Below the pieces are notes generated by a model, which made no database searches, had not been told where the DNA came from, and saw only the letters and a program-made list of their open reading frames with translations. The position numbers and the translations under genes are program-made. Below, in pieces: positions 20,826 to 31,239 of a DNA stretch of 64,000 nt (the stretch's first letter is position 1; the number at the start of each line of letters is the position of its first letter). This DNA comes from Symbiodinium natans (Eukaryota > Sar > Dinophyceae > Suessiales > Symbiodiniaceae): NCBI GenBank assembly GCA_905221605.1, contig CAJNDS010001890.1:312001-376000 (forward strand). Direction: 5' to 3'.

Positions 20826-21544
20826 CTCAAGTAGTCCGACAAAGTCCTGGGGCCAGCCTTGTGGGTGACCGCCGCAGTAATCATTCTGGTCGCCACCTGG
20901 GCAAAGGCCGCCTCAGACTTGCACAAGTCCACGTCCTCACGGACCAAAAGAATCCACAGGCGAGGCCGCCGGATGGGTTTGCCCAAGTCACTGGAGCAAA
21001 ATCTGACCACCCTGACCTTGTAGTTGCACACATGCTTCTGCATGATGCGCAGCGCCTGGGTCCAGACGCGGCCGAAGCCCACCACGTTCTCCAAGAACGC
21101 GCAGGGCGGTTGGCAGACCGAAATGGTCCGCAAGGACTCTTCAAAGAGCCCGGCCTCTGGGTGATCCCAGAACCGCCCATCTCCATTCAGCCGAGACCAG
21201 GGCTTGCAGCTGAAGCCGGCCGTGTAGACCTGGACCTTGGCCTTGGAGACCTCAGACCGTGGCCTTTTGAACATGTCGGACCACAGGGTTCCAGGCCTGT
21301 GATTGGTCCGAAGCCATGCCCGACTGGCCGCAGAGGCGTCCGAGGCGAAGACCAAGTCATGCCTCACCTTCATGGCCTTGAGCGCTGTCCCTGCCGCCTC
21401 CAGACCAGCGCAGTCAGACCCCAAGCGCAGAGGCGGCAAAGTCAGACCAGGCCAACGTAGCTTTGCGCCCACCTCTTTCCTGGCATCCAGCATCTGTGCG
21501 CGGGTCGTCTCGTACCAGGACCCAAGGCCGGGGACCACGGCCAT
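20798..21544 (-). CDS. DNA (cytosine-5) methyltransferase
   Basis: Single frame of 248 codons from ATG 21544. C5-methyltransferase motifs are in order: motif I-like LGSDCAGLEAAGTAL, motif IV GFSCKPWS with the catalytic Cys (the usual Pro before it is Ser), motif VI FLENVVGFG, and motif VIII GKPIRRPRLWIL. The end (RTLSDYL) would be the region of motif IX; a long target-recognition domain and a clear motif X are missing. The enzyme flips cytosine and transfers a methyl group from SAM. Size and lack of accessory domains resemble prokaryotic or transposon-carried enzymes; DNMTs inside dinoflagellate retrotransposons have been reported, but no transposon genes are seen here. Both gene ends are flanked by local duplications. 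Confidence 0.85.
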   Translation of the reverse strand: MAVVPGLGSWYETTRAQMLDARKEVGAKLRWPGLTLPPLRLGSDCAGLEAAGTALKAMKVRHDLVFASDASAASRAWLRTNHRPGTLWSDMFKRPRSEVSKAKVQVYTAGFSCKPWSRLNGDGRFWDHPEAGLFEESLRTISVCQPPCAFLENVVGFGRVWTQALRIMQKHVCNYKVRVVRFCSSDLGKPIRRPRLWILLVREDVDLCKSEAAFAQVATRMITAAVTHKAGPRTLSDYLREGLLALIK

Positions 21545-21682
21545 GACCAAAACCGGTCTCCAGATCTATGTGTCGTGCCAGGACCCAAAACCGGTCTCCA
21601 GACCTAAGTGTCGTGCCACGATGTCACAAGGCCGGGGACCACGGCCGTGGCGGTTCCAAAACCGGTCTCTAGAACTAACTGT
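21502..21682. repeat. About 60-bp tandem repeat at methyltransferase 5' end
   Basis: Three units share CCAAAACCGGTCTC and (in two) GGCCGGGGACCACGGCC with TCGTGCCA or TCGTACCA. Unit starts are near 21545, 21587 and 21657; the middle one is shortened. The leftmost unit encodes the start of the methyltransferase (AVVPGLGSWYET), and an upstream unit still encodes AVVPGLVTSWHDT. Confidence 0.8.
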
Positions 21683-21929
21683 GGCTTGCTGCAATCATAG
21701 CGCATGATGTTCACGCTGCGCCATAACTGTTTGTGTAGTAAATGTGGTTGCTTCCTAGACCTGACTGTCGGTGATATTTGACTGCCAGCAACCCAGGCCC
21801 GTGGATGGTAGACCTGCCTGTTCCCTGAGCTTGCAAACCTGCGGTGACGACCGGGCAAGTGAAGGCAGCGCGCGTGCCATTTCACAGAACAACAATCAAA
21901 GGCAGAAGGACACACACAGACACACACAG

Positions 21930-22120
21930 ACCTAAACCCTAAACCCTAAACCCTAAACCCTAAACCCAAAACCCTAAACCCTAAACCCTGAACCCTAAAC
22001 CCTAATAAACCCTGAACCCTAAACCCTAAACCCTTAACCCTGCACACACACAGAGACAGACACAGAGAAACAGACAGACACAGACACAGACACAGACACA
22101 GACACACACACACACACACC
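21930..22120. repeat. CCCTAAA array and CA/CAGA microsatellite
   Basis: Telomere-like units at 21933-22042 followed by (CACAGA)n and (CA)n to 22119. No gene. Confidence 0.9.
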
Positions 22121-22255
22121 CTGATTCCTTGAGTGCCGCTGTCATGTGCACAGCGCAGACCCATCTGTCCTTGTCCGACCCAACCGGCTCCAAGTCAACG
22201 TGGCCCTGCCATGCTGCATAACAAGAAGGCCAATGGAAACAGCAGCTGCTGAGCA

Positions 22256-22375
22256 ATGAGCAAGGAGCACATGACGGTCTAAGCGTCCTGCCGCCGTCTG
22301 ATGAGTACACGTGGGCAGGGGAAAACCGGAGAACAGCAGGACCTGACTTGCTAGGCGTTATCGAAGCCCTGAACC
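22256..22375. repeat. Dispersed repeat, copy 1
   Basis: CACATGACGGTCTAAGCG through to GGCGTTATCGAAG matches 25265-25395 with substitutions and small indels. Confidence 0.75.
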
Positions 22376-22698
22376 CTAACATCCTGCAAGCTGAGGGCCC
22401 TTGAGCACATCCTGTAAGCTGAGGCCATCACGCATTGCATGCGTCGCTTCCAAGGTGGGTGGTTCCCTAGGCGGCTTACAGGCTAGGATTTAGGGTGGTT
22501 TAGGGCTTAGGGCTTAGGGTTTAGGGTTTAAGGTTCAGGCTTTAGGGAGTAGGGCTCAGGGTTTAGGGTTCCAAGTTTCGATTCGGGGTTCGCGGAGCAT
22601 AAGGCATCGGGTTCGGTAGCCTTTGGAGGCTGGTACTAAGGGTTTAGGGTCAAGGGTTTAGGGTTTAGGGTTTAGAGCAGCCACACACACCCAGACAA

Positions 22699-22788
22699 AT
22701 GGGAGGATCCAAAAGTAGATCCCCTTAAGGGTTCCTAAGAATGACCTAAGTGGTACTATTTGGGGCCTTGTACTTTTGGGATCCTCCC
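22699..22788. repeat. Fold-back element (MITE-like)
   Basis: GGGAGGATCCAAAAGTA at the left end is the inverted copy of TACTTTTGGGATCCTCCC at the right end. Total length about 90 bp, outside any recognised gene. Confidence 0.75.
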
Positions 22789-24289
22789 AAGGGTCTAGGC
22801 AGCTTCCTATGTCAAATGACAAAACCAGCAATTCAGTGGCGCGCCTTGGTTGGGCCGACCGCGCGTGGCTCCGACAACTTCAGGAGCCGGGGCGAGATCT
22901 CGATCTTCTTGTCCTCTCGTCATAGCTCAGGTTTTTTTTATATCTCAGGGTTTACGGAGTTTAGGGTTTAGGGTTCAGGGTGTAGGGACGAAGATCAAAG
23001 AAGGTGTCAACAAAGGTCACAGAAGACTGGCTGCAGTCGCGACCTGTGCAGCAAAAGCGGCATGCTACAAAGGTTTGGAGACTCTGCTCAGCTTCGGAGC
23101 TGTCTCGTCTAAGTCCTGAACCCCCCCCCCCCCCGGTCAACCCTACGTGTGCCTTCTTCCTGGCCATTTTTTGCGAGGCCTGCACAACCATGATCCTGAG
23201 ATGCGGGCATTATTGGAACTGAAGGAAGGTTCTTGGCCTCCTTGGGAAGGCATATTAACATACGTTTATGGGGTGGTAGGAATCAGGATCTCTTCGAGTC
23301 ACATGTTAAATGTGTTTCTTCCAAGAATACAACGGCATTCTTGTACTCACCCAGGTTACACTTTACAGTGAGCCAGATGATAGGCTCTGAACAATGCAGC
23401 TTAACCTGCCTTACCCAACAGAATGCAAGAAAACTGGGGCTTGGCACATGTCATCCCCCTCGAGGTCAAAGCGATGTAGACTGAAACCAATCTTGGAGGC
23501 CATGGCCAACGACCGTGCAATACCTGGACCTTGTCCTCCTTCCTACAGAAGTAGCTGTGAGTGTGAGCAACAGGGGAAGGAATCTTCTTCTGGCCGGCAA
23601 CAAATCACAGGTTAACCCGCACTGGCTGGGCTCTGAGCATGTGAGTGCGGCCGGTGGCGAGAGCGACGGAGATGGAGATCTGGCGGAGACCTCGGCCCGA
23701 CTGTGGAGAAGGAAGAGTTAAACCCAGAAAGACATGGGTCCTTGCCTTGTTAAGGGCAGCCATTGTTGTTATTATTGTCCGCCAAACAATCAGGATCCAT
23801 GGCTGCCCCGACACTGACTACTCGGAGTGCTTCAGCTTCACCTACCCAACCCCTGCTGACTAATAATAGCTTAGGGTTTAGGGTTAGGGTTTCCCTTCAG
23901 TGACAGAAAAATACACAGCTTGGTGGGGAGCTGCTGAGCTGAAGAGGATTGCGTTGGTATCTAGATTGCTGCTTGGAGCACATGTGCCTGCCATTTTTCG
24001 CGGGTCAAGTTGCAGATCCAGGAAGGCCTCTACACAGGCTGATTTCAGGCAACACAGTGGTCGCTATTAAGTGTCAGGCAACGCGGTGGTCGCGATTGCA
24101 GGCACAAGCAGAAGATGTTTTTCGAGCCCTAAACCGTAAAAGCCGACTGAAACCCTAAACCCTAACGGTGAACCACAGACCCTAAAACCACCACAGACCC
24201 TAGAACCTGTGCCCTAAACAAACCTGACCAAAAGCATCGATGGCACAGAAACGTACATCTGCTGCAGCAGCGGCTATGGGCCATGCAGG

Positions 24290-24922
24290 TCAGCGCCAGT
24301 TCCTGGCGGAATATACTTCGGCACCTGCTCTGGCCGTGGCCTCAAAACTTGTCCAGTCAAAGACTGACTGCTGTACAACGTCAGTCTTGGGGAGTAGAGT
24401 GGACACTTGTCGCAGGAGTCTGATAACTAGCGTCAAAATGCAGAAGAATCTGTGCTGCAACTGGCCATAACGCTGAGCATAGCCAAAGAGGCTTTCAACC
24501 ACATTGCCGAGCTTGCTTGCGTTACGCAGATGCGACTCAGCTGTTGCCCTGGGGAAGCACAACCTCATCAGCAGCATATACGTTTTGTTCCCAGCATCTT
24601 CCGTGTAATCGGCGTGAGGGCGTAGCTGCACACGACCCTCCTTGTGCAGCGTGTAGTATGCCACAGGGTTGTCCTCGGCCCAACGCAGCCACTGACCAAC
24701 GAACTGGGACAGGTAGGCTTGGGTGTCCTTGTCCTGGAAGAGCTGCACCCACTGCTCCAACTCGTCCATTGCTTCGACGTACTCTTCCATGGTGACGCCG
24801 ACCCGGCTTGGGTCGCAGGCTTTGCAGAAGTTCAGTCCATGGGCTGTTGGGTCGGACTGCGCCCATTGGCTGTCGGACCAAAAGCGTCTCTGCAACGTCT
24901 GTTGGCACAATCGGCACTGCAT
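24290..24922 (-). CDS. CxxC zinc-binding protein (possibly Stc1-like)
   Basis: Single frame of 210 codons from ATG 24922. It begins with a treble-clef-like module, CRLCQQTLQRRFWSDSQW then CKACDPS. Two CxxC pairs with a central F-x-x-x-QW resemble the Stc1/LIM-like zinc finger that links RNAi to chromatin in fission yeast; this is a guess from pattern only. The rest is mostly helical (MDELEQWVQLFQ, VIRLLRQVSTLL). No intron needed. The upstream 180 bp contains one copy of a dispersed repeat. Confidence 0.5.
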   Translation of the reverse strand: MQCRLCQQTLQRRFWSDSQWAQSDPTAHGLNFCKACDPSRVGVTMEEYVEAMDELEQWVQLFQDKDTQAYLSQFVGQWLRWAEDNPVAYYTLHKEGRVQLRPHADYTEDAGNKTYMLLMRLCFPRATAESHLRNASKLGNVVESLFGYAQRYGQLQHRFFCILTLVIRLLRQVSTLLPKTDVVQQSVFDWTSFEATARAGAEVYSARNWR

Positions 24923-25098
24923 GGTAAAGGCAGGCGAAACAGGGGGCCAGGGGCGACCAAGACTGAAAAAAAGGCCAAATGGCCACTGCGAGCAACCATG
25001 ACGCGACCATCTGGGTCGTGCGCCAATCACCACTTAACATTGTTCTTACGATACTTAGCAGTCTTTAAAGTGTTCCAACGCTCTTCATCGTTTTGAAC

Positions 25099-25262
25099 AT
25101 GTGGCCTAGGCCACGCGGCCCGTGGTCAGGCCTGGGCAATTGGCTTCGGGTTTAGTTTAGGATCTAGGGTTTCGGGCCGGGGTCTAGGTTCAGCCCTTTT
25201 TGCCCAAGTCCGGATAAACCCGAGACCCTCAGCCTTAAATCCTAAACCGAAGTAATAATTTA
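25099..25262. repeat. Dispersed repeat shared with 31815-31980
   Basis: GGCCCGTGGTCAGGCCTGGG, GTTGGCTTCGGGTTT, AAGTCCGGATAA and AAGTAAT-type segments occur in the same order at both places. Internal telomere-like units differ. Both copies lie upstream of minus-strand genes. Confidence 0.75.
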
Positions 25263-25264
25263 GG

Positions 25265-25395
25265 ACCACATGACCACATGACGGTCTAAGCGCCCTGCCG
25301 CCGTCTCGGTACGCCCTGCCGCCGCCTCAGTACACCTGGGCAGAGAAACAAATGAGAACAGCAGCACCTCACTTGCTGTTAGGCGTTTTATCGAA
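25265..25395. repeat. Dispersed repeat, copy 2
   Basis: Diverged copy of 22256-22375, with the CCTGCCGCCG block duplicated locally. Confidence 0.75.
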
Positions 25396-25589
25396 GTACA
25401 GGAAAGCCAAAACAAACCCAGAATCAGGAAGACTGAGAAGGGAGCCTGCGAAGACCCGCGGCCGAGACCATGCCTGGCAGCGGTCAGTGAGAGCACAAGT
25501 CGATTTCCTAGACTGCAAAGCACGGCACGGCGCAGGCAGCGCGCACAGCTGGCTTTTGGGCAGGACGGCGCTGGTCGGAGTCGGATCGA

Positions 25590-25925
25590 CGTGAGCCTCT
25601 TTCAGCCCAGCATGAAAAAGCAGCTGCGATGAGTGGCCATGATCTGGCCGTATTGTCATGACCGGCCCTGCTTTGCAAATGTTCAATTTATTAGAGACCA
25701 GTCAGACGTAGACCACAGACCGCAGCACGTCACACTGCAAAGTAGTGGCGATATGGTCGGATGGAAGTGAGCTCCTTTCAGCCCACTTCTCAAGAGCATG
25801 AAAAACAGCTGCGATGAGTGGCCATGATCTTTCTCACCATATTGTGATGACCGGCCCTGCTGTCCAAATATTGTGATGACCGGCCCTGCTGTCCAAATGT
25901 TTACTTTCTAGACCTCCATAAAACC
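25590..25925. repeat. Diverged tandem duplication
   Basis: TTTCAGCCCA, GCATGAAAAA(G/A)CAGCTGCG and GAGTGGCCATGATCT recur at 25601-25650 and 25768-25830. TTGTGATGACCGGCCCTGCT is tandemly duplicated at 25849-25898. No gene seen at 25400-26150. Confidence 0.8.
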
Positions 25926-26154
25926 TAGACCACACAACGCAGCACGTCACACTGCACGAAGAAGTAGCGGCCCTCAGAGACCACAAAGCCTCAGTGGAGC
26001 ATGAGGATATGGAAGTGACAGAAAGCAAAGAATCGTAGTAGTGAACTCAGAATGCAGCAAAGCGACGCTATGGTACCAGAAGTCCAGGCAGGACACGGGT
26101 CTGGCCACTCACTGATATCCGCCTTGGTTCAGGGAACAAGAAGCTAACCCTGCT

Positions 26155-26238
26155 CCCTCTCTCCCTCCCCCCCTCGCTCTCTGCCTGTCTCCCTGTCTCC
26201 CTGTCTCCCTGTCTCCCTGTCTCCCTCTCTCCCTCTCT

Positions 26239-26333
<95 letters not shown>

Positions 26334-26388
26334 CTCTCTCCCTGTCTCCCTCTCCTGTCGTCGCCCTGTCTGCCTGTCTCCCTCTCTG

Positions 26389-26425
<37 letters not shown>

Positions 26426-26428
26426 ATG

Positions 26429-26486
<58 letters not shown>

Positions 26487-26490
26487 GTCT
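26155..26490. repeat. (CT)n microsatellite, about 335 bp
   Basis: CTCTCT and CCCTGTCT units. On the minus strand it follows directly on the Gly/Tyr-rich exon, so an unspliced reading would add Arg-Glu dipeptides. More likely it is intronic or 3' UTR. Confidence 0.9.
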
Positions 26491-26509
26491 GTCTCCTCCC
26501 AAGTGCCGC

Positions 26510-28087
26510 AAAAGCTCCGCTGTACCCGCCGGCGTAGTAGTCGTCATAGCCATCATACCAGCCACCACCCCCTTTCTGCTGCTGGTGATAGTAGCCACCA
26601 CCACCATGGCCGCGCTTGCCCCACGCATCGCCCCCCCACGAATCGTCCTGCCAGTGACCGTATGCAGGGTCGTAGTAGTAAGGCTTTCCTCCCCCCTTCT
26701 TTCCCCAGTCACTGTCGTCATAATGGCCACCCTGGCCATCCTTCCCACCACCACCAGCACCAGCGTCACCCTTGCCAGCGTGGCCGTCCTGGGCGTCCTG
26801 CTGGTGGGCCTGGTTGCCGCAGTCCTCAGAGCCCTGTGTCGCCTGCGCGGGGACGTCCTGCTGGGCGTGGTGGCCGTCGCGGCCGGCCTCTGCTTGGGTG
26901 CCCTCAGAGACCTGCATCACCTCGGGATCCGCCGAGGCGGGGACTTCTTGCTGGGTGTGGCGGCCGTCACGGCCGGCCTCTGCTTGGGAGTCCTGAGAGA
27001 CCTGCGTCGCCTACCGAAGCGGGCACCTCCTCCTCCACCTCCTGATCCTCAACCTTGACGTGACCATCCTCGACCACGTGGGTGCCGGTGTCTGGAGCAG
27101 CCGCGGCCTCTTCCCCAGCCTGCGAGGCCAGGGATTGCCGGCGAGCCAGCGCGGCACCCTTCATCTCCTCTAATTCCTGTGTCTGTTTGGCCAAGACAGA
27201 CTGGGTGGCCGACGCTTCATCTTTCTTCTTCTTTTCCTCCTCTGCGAAGACTTGTGGCGGCGGGGCCTGGGCCTTGCCCGGGCCTCCATCTCCAGCAGTG
27301 CTCCCTGCACCATGTCCTCCACCGCCTTGACCGCCATCTGGACCGCCAGCTTGTTGACCGCTGGGTACTGCATCGTCCTGGCCCTTGTTGCCTGAGCCCT
27401 TGCCATTGCCAGGCGGGGCAGATTTCTTCCCCCCCCAGTCGGCGAAGGTCATGCGGGAGGACAGGTCCGGCTTCTTGCCGTCTTTGCCCTGGGGGGTGGC
27501 GGTGGCGTTGGCCTTGCCCTTGCCCTCGGAGACCGGCGGGGAATCGTAGATGACGATCAAGTCCGGGCCTGAAAAGACAAAGGCAGCAGCAGAAGACAAC
27601 AAATGCAGTGGAAATGCGAAGCATGTCTACTCAGCCGGAAGAGGCCGAGTCGCAGTAATACTCCATCCGCTGGCGGACGTAGCCGCTCAGGGCCTTGCTG
27701 ATGTCGTGGGTGGCAGACCTGAGGTTCTGTTGGACTCCTTTTCTTCTTCTTCAAAAGGCAGCATGCCCAGGCCCAGGGCGCAAAGTGGGCAAGCAAGAGC
27801 TCTGACTGACATTAATGCAGACAAGGCGCCGGGCAATGACCAAGCGACAGACTATCGCGTGCGCGTCTTTTCGTCCCTCGTCATGACTGAGGAGACTTAA
27901 TATTCCCTCGGACGCATGAGCAAGAATAGAGCGAGACGCAGGAACTGCCACACAGACGCCCAACTCACTGACCTTCATGAATGCTCTTGGCTGCAAGACA
28001 AGAAGCTATCCAGCTGTCCACGTCACAGTCCAGTCTGATGAGACTTGCGTATATGTCCGGTGCGACCGACTTGACCTTGAGGACCAC
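26510..28087 (-). CDS. Gly/Tyr-rich low-complexity (prion-like) protein
   Basis: Exons are 27973-28087 (after GCAAAG|G; KSVAPDIYASLIRLDCD), about 27631-27718 (after CCTCAG|G; ISKALSGYVRQRMEYYC), 27015-27568 (after CTTTTCAG|G) and 26510-26911. The third exon is Lys/Gly/Pro/Ala-rich with a Glu/Lys coiled-coil stretch (AEEEKKKKDEAS). The last is Gly-rich with Tyr, Trp and Asp (GGGGYYHQQQKGGGGWYDGY), the composition of RNA-binding or condensate-forming proteins. The joins of the first two exons are not phase-proven. The 5' start may lie near 28317 (ATGCAGTTCGTC) or further upstream. The 3' end is lost in the CT microsatellite. Confidence 0.6.
26880..27020. repeat. About 108-bp tandem duplication containing splice sites
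   Basis: Two units share CAGGTCTCT, CAAGCAGAGGCCGGCC and CCCAGCA(A/G)GA. The upstream (right) unit has an 8-nt difference that breaks the frame, but removal of 26912-27014 as a GT-AG intron restores it exactly. Confidence 0.8.
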
Positions 28088-28324
28088 CTTTGCGAAAGCA
28101 ATCGAATGTATGCTGCATGAAGTGTACGGGTTTAGGGTTTGGGGTTTACGGTTAAGGGTTTGGGCTTAGGTGCTGCCCAGGGACCGACCTGACCGCTTCC
28201 TGCCAACAGTCGTATGGTGGCAGGTTGTTGGGCAAGACCCGCCTCGGCGTCCAACTTTCGCGCGGTCTCCATAAAAGACCGTCCGCCGCTGGCGCGGGTG
28301 CGACGAACTGCATGGCGATGTCCT

Positions 28325-28465
28325 AAGTTAAGACCTGTCCTAAGACCCTTGGACGAAAGGATGAGGACCGTCCTGAGGCCCAAAAGAATAAGGACCGTCC
28401 TAAGGCCCAAACGATGAGGACCTTCCTAAAGGCCCAAAGGAGGAGGAAGACCGTCCCACGGCCCG
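28325..28465. repeat. About 28-bp minisatellite
   Basis: Four to five degenerate copies of GATGAGGACCGTCCTAAGGCCCAAA. No gene; it lies upstream of the Gly/Tyr-rich gene. Confidence 0.8.
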
Positions 28466-28564
28466 TGTCCTATGGCTTCATTCCAGGATGAGCTGTAAGT
28501 AAGGTGTGACCTGAAAACCATCGTAACTCCTACGTCCCGTGTCGTATCGCTTCAAAGATGAGTA

Positions 28565-28790
28565 CTACGCGCGGTCCTCAGGTCTCCAGTGGGCTTGATT
28601 GTGCTCGGGCCGCAGCAGCAGTGTTCGCAACATCACTTGATGCTTCATGGCGTGCTGCCACACGATCATGCGACAGCAGCGTTGCGCACTCGCACAAGTC
28701 AACTCCCCACCGCCAGGCCTTCTTCCGGTCCAAGAAGGATTGCAGCGACCCATGACGAAGCCAGTCCTGGCAGTCCAAGGACGCAGCTTG
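28565..28790 (-). other. Coding-like segment, unassigned
   Basis: Two minus-strand frames are open here; one contains HAMKHQVMLRTLLLRPEH. No splice limits are convincing. Confidence 0.25.
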
Positions 28791-28914
28791 CTTTTACATG
28801 TCTGAGAAAGGGTGCGGGATTTCAGTGGGAGGCTCCTTCGTGAGTGAGGGTTCAGTCGGGTCCGCAGCTAGTGTGTGGGGAGGGCTTTGTTCGGGCATTT
28901 CTGGGTTTATATAC

Positions 28915-28980
28915 AAATATATAAATATAAATAAACAAATATATATATATATATATTTTTGTTGCGTAAACCCGGCTATG

Positions 28981-29049
<69 letters not shown>

Positions 29050-29250
29050 CTCTATGTATGTCTGTTGTATGCATGTCTGCATGTATGTATGTATGTACGT
29101 ATGTACGTATGTACGTATGTACGTATGTACGTATGCATGTATATATGAATATATATATATATATACATATATATATAGGTATATATATATATATTATAAA
29201 CATATATACCTACATGTCTATGTATATATATATATATGTAATACTATATT
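28915..29250. repeat. TA / TG / TATG microsatellite cluster
   Basis: (TA)n, (GT)n about 50 nt, then TATGTATGTACG units and TA again. Confidence 0.95.
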
Positions 29251-29424
29251 CTAGACATAGCGAGTTAAACAGCGGGTCTTTTTTTCTGTCTGCCTCACAC
29301 GAGTCACTCTCAAAAAAGGACGGAGGGCGGAATGGATGGTAGTCCAAGGCCTGGACCGCCTAGACTTAGACTGCAAAGCCCTTGACCAGCCATTTTCTTG
29401 TACCTAGGATATATTGAGTCTGCC

Positions 29425-31211
29425 CTAGACCGCCGGTTCCGCCCTCGTGCTCTTGATGCCCCCGCCACGACCACCGCCACGACCGCGCCCCCTGTCCTTC
29501 TTGTTCCGGCCCTCGTCCTCCTCCGACTCCGGCTGCTTCCGTTTTTTCTTCTTCTTGTCCTTCTTCTTTTTCTTCTTCTCCGCCGACGACGATGTTCCAG
29601 AAGGCGAAGAAGATGGGGGCGGCGGATTCTTATGGGAGGAGCTTCTCTGCCCACCGGCCTTGGCCTGCAACCATGCGTAGGTCTGAGAGGACTGAACACA
29701 CACTGTTGTTAGCTTACGCTTGCCTGCTTTCCCTGACCCTATACTGACTGGTCACTCATGTTGTTGAGAAGAATAGAAGTCCTGCCTGGGCCGCCCGGGC
29801 CAAGTCCTCTTCGGTCCTGAGGCGAACTTGCTCGGCCCGCAGCCTAGCCTCGCGAGCCTGCAGGGACGCGACCCCAAACATTCAGGGGGCAAAAGACGTA
29901 GACCGAAGGCGCATGAACTTTGTTCTACGTACCAAACAAAAACCTTGGACCACCCGCCTCGGTCTCGATTCCTTTGAGTCGAAACGTAGTCTGCATCGCG
30001 CGCCGGTGTTCCTCCAGCCTTTTTTCCTCGGCCTTGTTGTTCTTCTGCTCCGCTTTGGCCAATCTCTCCATGCCCGCGTCCCTGGGCTGAGTCGGGAATC
30101 GCTGCCCTAAACCACATGCTAAGTTTAGTGCCCTACACCCTTACTAACTCGACCCTAAAGGTTTAGTTAGAAAGAATAAAAAAAGGCCGAGATCCAACTA
30201 CTTGAGAAAGATGGCCAAGACTCAGCATCTGCTTGGCCATCTCGACCAGCTGCCGGTTGGCGTTGGCGTCCTCGTGCTGGACATAGTAGACCACAGGGGA
30301 GCCAGTAGACGAGGACGCCTGACCTTGAGGCCTTGGCGCAGGGACAGGCCCCCCAGACACGAGTCCAGCAAATGGCGTTGGCGGGGCACGCGGCGTGGCA
30401 ACCGGCGGAGCTGGTTTGGCTGGTGGTCGCAGGCCTAACAGCACGTCCAAGTTGAAGTCCGGGCAACCTGGAATTGGAGGCGGTGGAACGCTCAAGCTTC
30501 ACGGAAAGGGTAAGTCTGGCACACTGGGCGGCCAGGCGCAAGGCCCGGGTGCCTTGCCGTGGCCTTGGTTCTGGTCTGCGAGGGGCTCGGCCTTGGCCTT
30601 GGCCTTGCCCTTGCCCTTGGCGTCGGCCTCTGGCCCGGCCTCGGCCTTGGCTTTCTCTGGTGCTTTGGCCTTGCCGTGGCCTTGGTTTTGGTCTGCGAGG
30701 GGCTCGGCCTTGCCCTTGCCCTTGGCGTCGGCCTTTGCCCCGGCCTCGGCCTTGGCTTTCTCTGGTGCTTTGGCCTTGCCGTGGCCTTGGTTTTGGTCTG
30801 CGAGGGGCTCGGCCTTGGCCTTGGCCTTGGCCTTGCCCTTAGCAGTGGCCTTTGTCTCCGCCTCGGCTCTGTCTGGTGCTTTGGCCTTGCCTTGGCCTCC
30901 TGTGGGGGGCTCGGCCTTGGCCTTGGCCTCGGCGTCGGCCTCGGCCTTGGCCTTGGCCTTGGCCTTGGCTCTGGCGGGTCGCATGTCTTCGTGGGGGAGG
31001 GGTTTCGCCCCCCACATTGCGCGCCAGCGAGCCCTTGCTCGCTCCTCCTTCAGGGAACCCAGAAAACAACACCTAAAACTAACAGACTGGCAGCTGAGCA
31101 GCAGAGCAGACAACAAGTAAATCCAAACATTCCAATGTCAGGCCATGTCGCGCCCATGTTCGTCACATTGCGCCAGTGTTCGGAGTTGGCGCCCTTCTTC
31201 TTCGGTGCCAT
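29425..31211 (-). CDS. Lys/Ala-repeat, coiled-coil and RGG-box protein, six exons
   Basis: Exons are about 31125-31211, 30553-31047, 30202-30467, 29944-30101, 29786-29857 and 29425-29682. ATG 31211 follows GGGTTTCAG|G, a likely trans-splice acceptor. Exon 2 is built of Lys/Ala repeats, with three copies of a unit containing KAEPLADQNQGHGKA. Exon 3 is Pro-rich. Exon 3 joins exon 4 in frame (CAA|GTAG...GCAG|CGA). Exons 4 and 5 are Glu/Arg coiled coil (AEQKNNKAEEKRLEEHRR). The GC-AG intron after AARAAQ-type sequence leads to TYAWLQAKAGG. The end is Lys-rich (KKKKKKDKKKKKRK) and then RGRGRGGGRGGG. Such composition suggests nucleic-acid binding. The donor of exon 4 is unresolved. Confidence 0.65.
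30560..30965. repeat. Coding minisatellite (GCCTTG / GGCCTTGGCCTTG)
   Basis: Six-base GCCTTG repeats sit within three longer units of about 120 bp. Encodes the Lys-Ala repeats of the gene above. Length variation here would change repeat number without shifting frame. Confidence 0.9.
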
Positions 31212-31239
31212 GGTCGTCCGACCCGGATCCTGAAACCCT

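Larger units (their letters stand above)
22120..24280. other. Intergenic, with only coding-like scraps
   Basis: No complete gene was found. Minus-strand scraps that read like coding DNA are 22125-22225 (GHVDLEPVGSDKDRW, after TTGTTATGCAG) and 22810-22915 (EDRDLAPAPEVVGATRG). Degenerate TTTAGGG units occupy 22490-22675 and 22960-22985. They could be exon remnants of a neighbouring gene. Confidence 0.4.

Noticed and set aside
26426-27058. Val/Leu-rich plus-strand ORF of 210 codons
   Set aside because: Antisense shadow of the Gly/Tyr-rich gene; begins in the CT microsatellite.
30395-31233. Leu/Gly-rich plus-strand ORFs of over 200 codons
   Set aside because: They are shadows of the Lys/Ala-repeat exon on the minus strand.
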